Notes under the pieces: generated by a model
Seen by the model: only the letters and a program-made list of their open reading frames with translations
Databases searched by the model: none
Told to the model about the DNA's origin: nothing
Position numbers and translations under genes: made by a program
Shown here: positions 5,407-5,476 of the stretch, in pieces
Position numbering within the stretch: position 1 is the first letter of the stretch
How the letters are laid out: every line of letters begins with the position of its first letter
Origin: an uncultured Acetatifactor sp.
Lineage (GTDB): Bacteria; Bacillota; Clostridia; Lachnospirales; Lachnospiraceae
Direction of reading: 5' to 3'
NCBI GenBank assembly: GCA_947631715.1
Contig: CANRMK010000175.1
Location: 1-5,476 of the forward strand
Length of the DNA: 5,476 nucleotides

Positions 5407-5476
5407 GTTTGCGCGCCATGGGCGCGCTCTAACGGGTGAAAGTCCCGAACACGCCTAGGCAACGAGGAAGTGTATA
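5407..5476 (+). mobile_element. 5' end of a group IIC (bacterial class C) self-splicing intron, cut by the window edge
   Basis: The 70 bases after the terminator resemble the start of domain I of group IIC introns, best remembered from the Oceanobacillus iheyensis intron. Shared blocks are an initial GTxTGC, CATGGG, TCTA, GGGTGA and AGTCCCGAAC, in the same order and spacing. The sequence folds as expected: GCGCGCC (5411-5417) pairs with GGCGCGC (5421-5427) around ATG, and CGGG (5433-5436) with CCCG (5444-5447) around TGAAAGT. Insertion just after the T tract of an intrinsic terminator is the known target choice of class C introns. The first bases are GTTTG rather than the usual GTGYG. The rest of the ribozyme and any reverse transcriptase/maturase would lie beyond the right edge. 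Family call is from recalled similarity plus structure plus location; whether it is complete or active cannot be seen. Confidence 0.8.

Noticed and set aside
5198..5419. Minus-strand frame of 73 codons over the terminator region
   Set aside because: It crosses the terminator hairpin and the end of the second permease, and has no recognisable protein features.

Overview
The window looks like chromosome from an anaerobic, gut-type Firmicute, most likely a Lachnospiraceae/Clostridia member. The evidence is strong AGGAGG-type ribosome binding sites, sigma-A-like promoters, an intrinsic terminator with a T tract, a Gram-positive style lipoprotein, and a sugar ABC transporter without its own ATPase. 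The assignment to a group is inference; no marker gene is present.

Layout. On the minus strand, positions 1-275 hold the first ~91 codons of a GH94 cellobiose-phosphorylase-type enzyme that runs off the left edge. A 414-base divergent intergenic region (276-689) follows. It holds a well-formed minus-strand promoter for the phosphorylase, two candidate plus-strand promoters, and three copies of a 14-bp LacI-type operator (consensus CGAAAwCGwTwAAG), one beside each promoter. On the plus strand come a LacI-family regulator (690-1709), a lipoprotein sugar-binding protein (1812-3311), an intercistronic stretch with two stem-loops, a MalF-like permease (3474-4379) and a MalG-like permease (4393-5268). 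A strong Rho-independent terminator closes the unit at 5361-5406. Directly after its T tract, the last 70 bases match the 5' end of a bacterial group IIC intron.

How the parts fit. The binding protein and two permeases form a CUT1-type importer, which would need a shared ATPase (MsmK/MsiK type) encoded elsewhere. The divergent GH94 enzyme would split the imported beta-glucodisaccharide with phosphate into glucose 1-phosphate and glucose, saving ATP. The LacI-family protein probably represses both its own transcription unit and the phosphorylase from the shared operators, and is relieved by the sugar. No operator copy is visible before the binding-protein gene and no terminator follows lacI, so the transporter may be controlled mainly by read-through from the operator-controlled lacI promoters.

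The pathway is of a known kind. The two least ordinary signals are the three-operator architecture and the group IIC intron sitting exactly at the end of the operon terminator.
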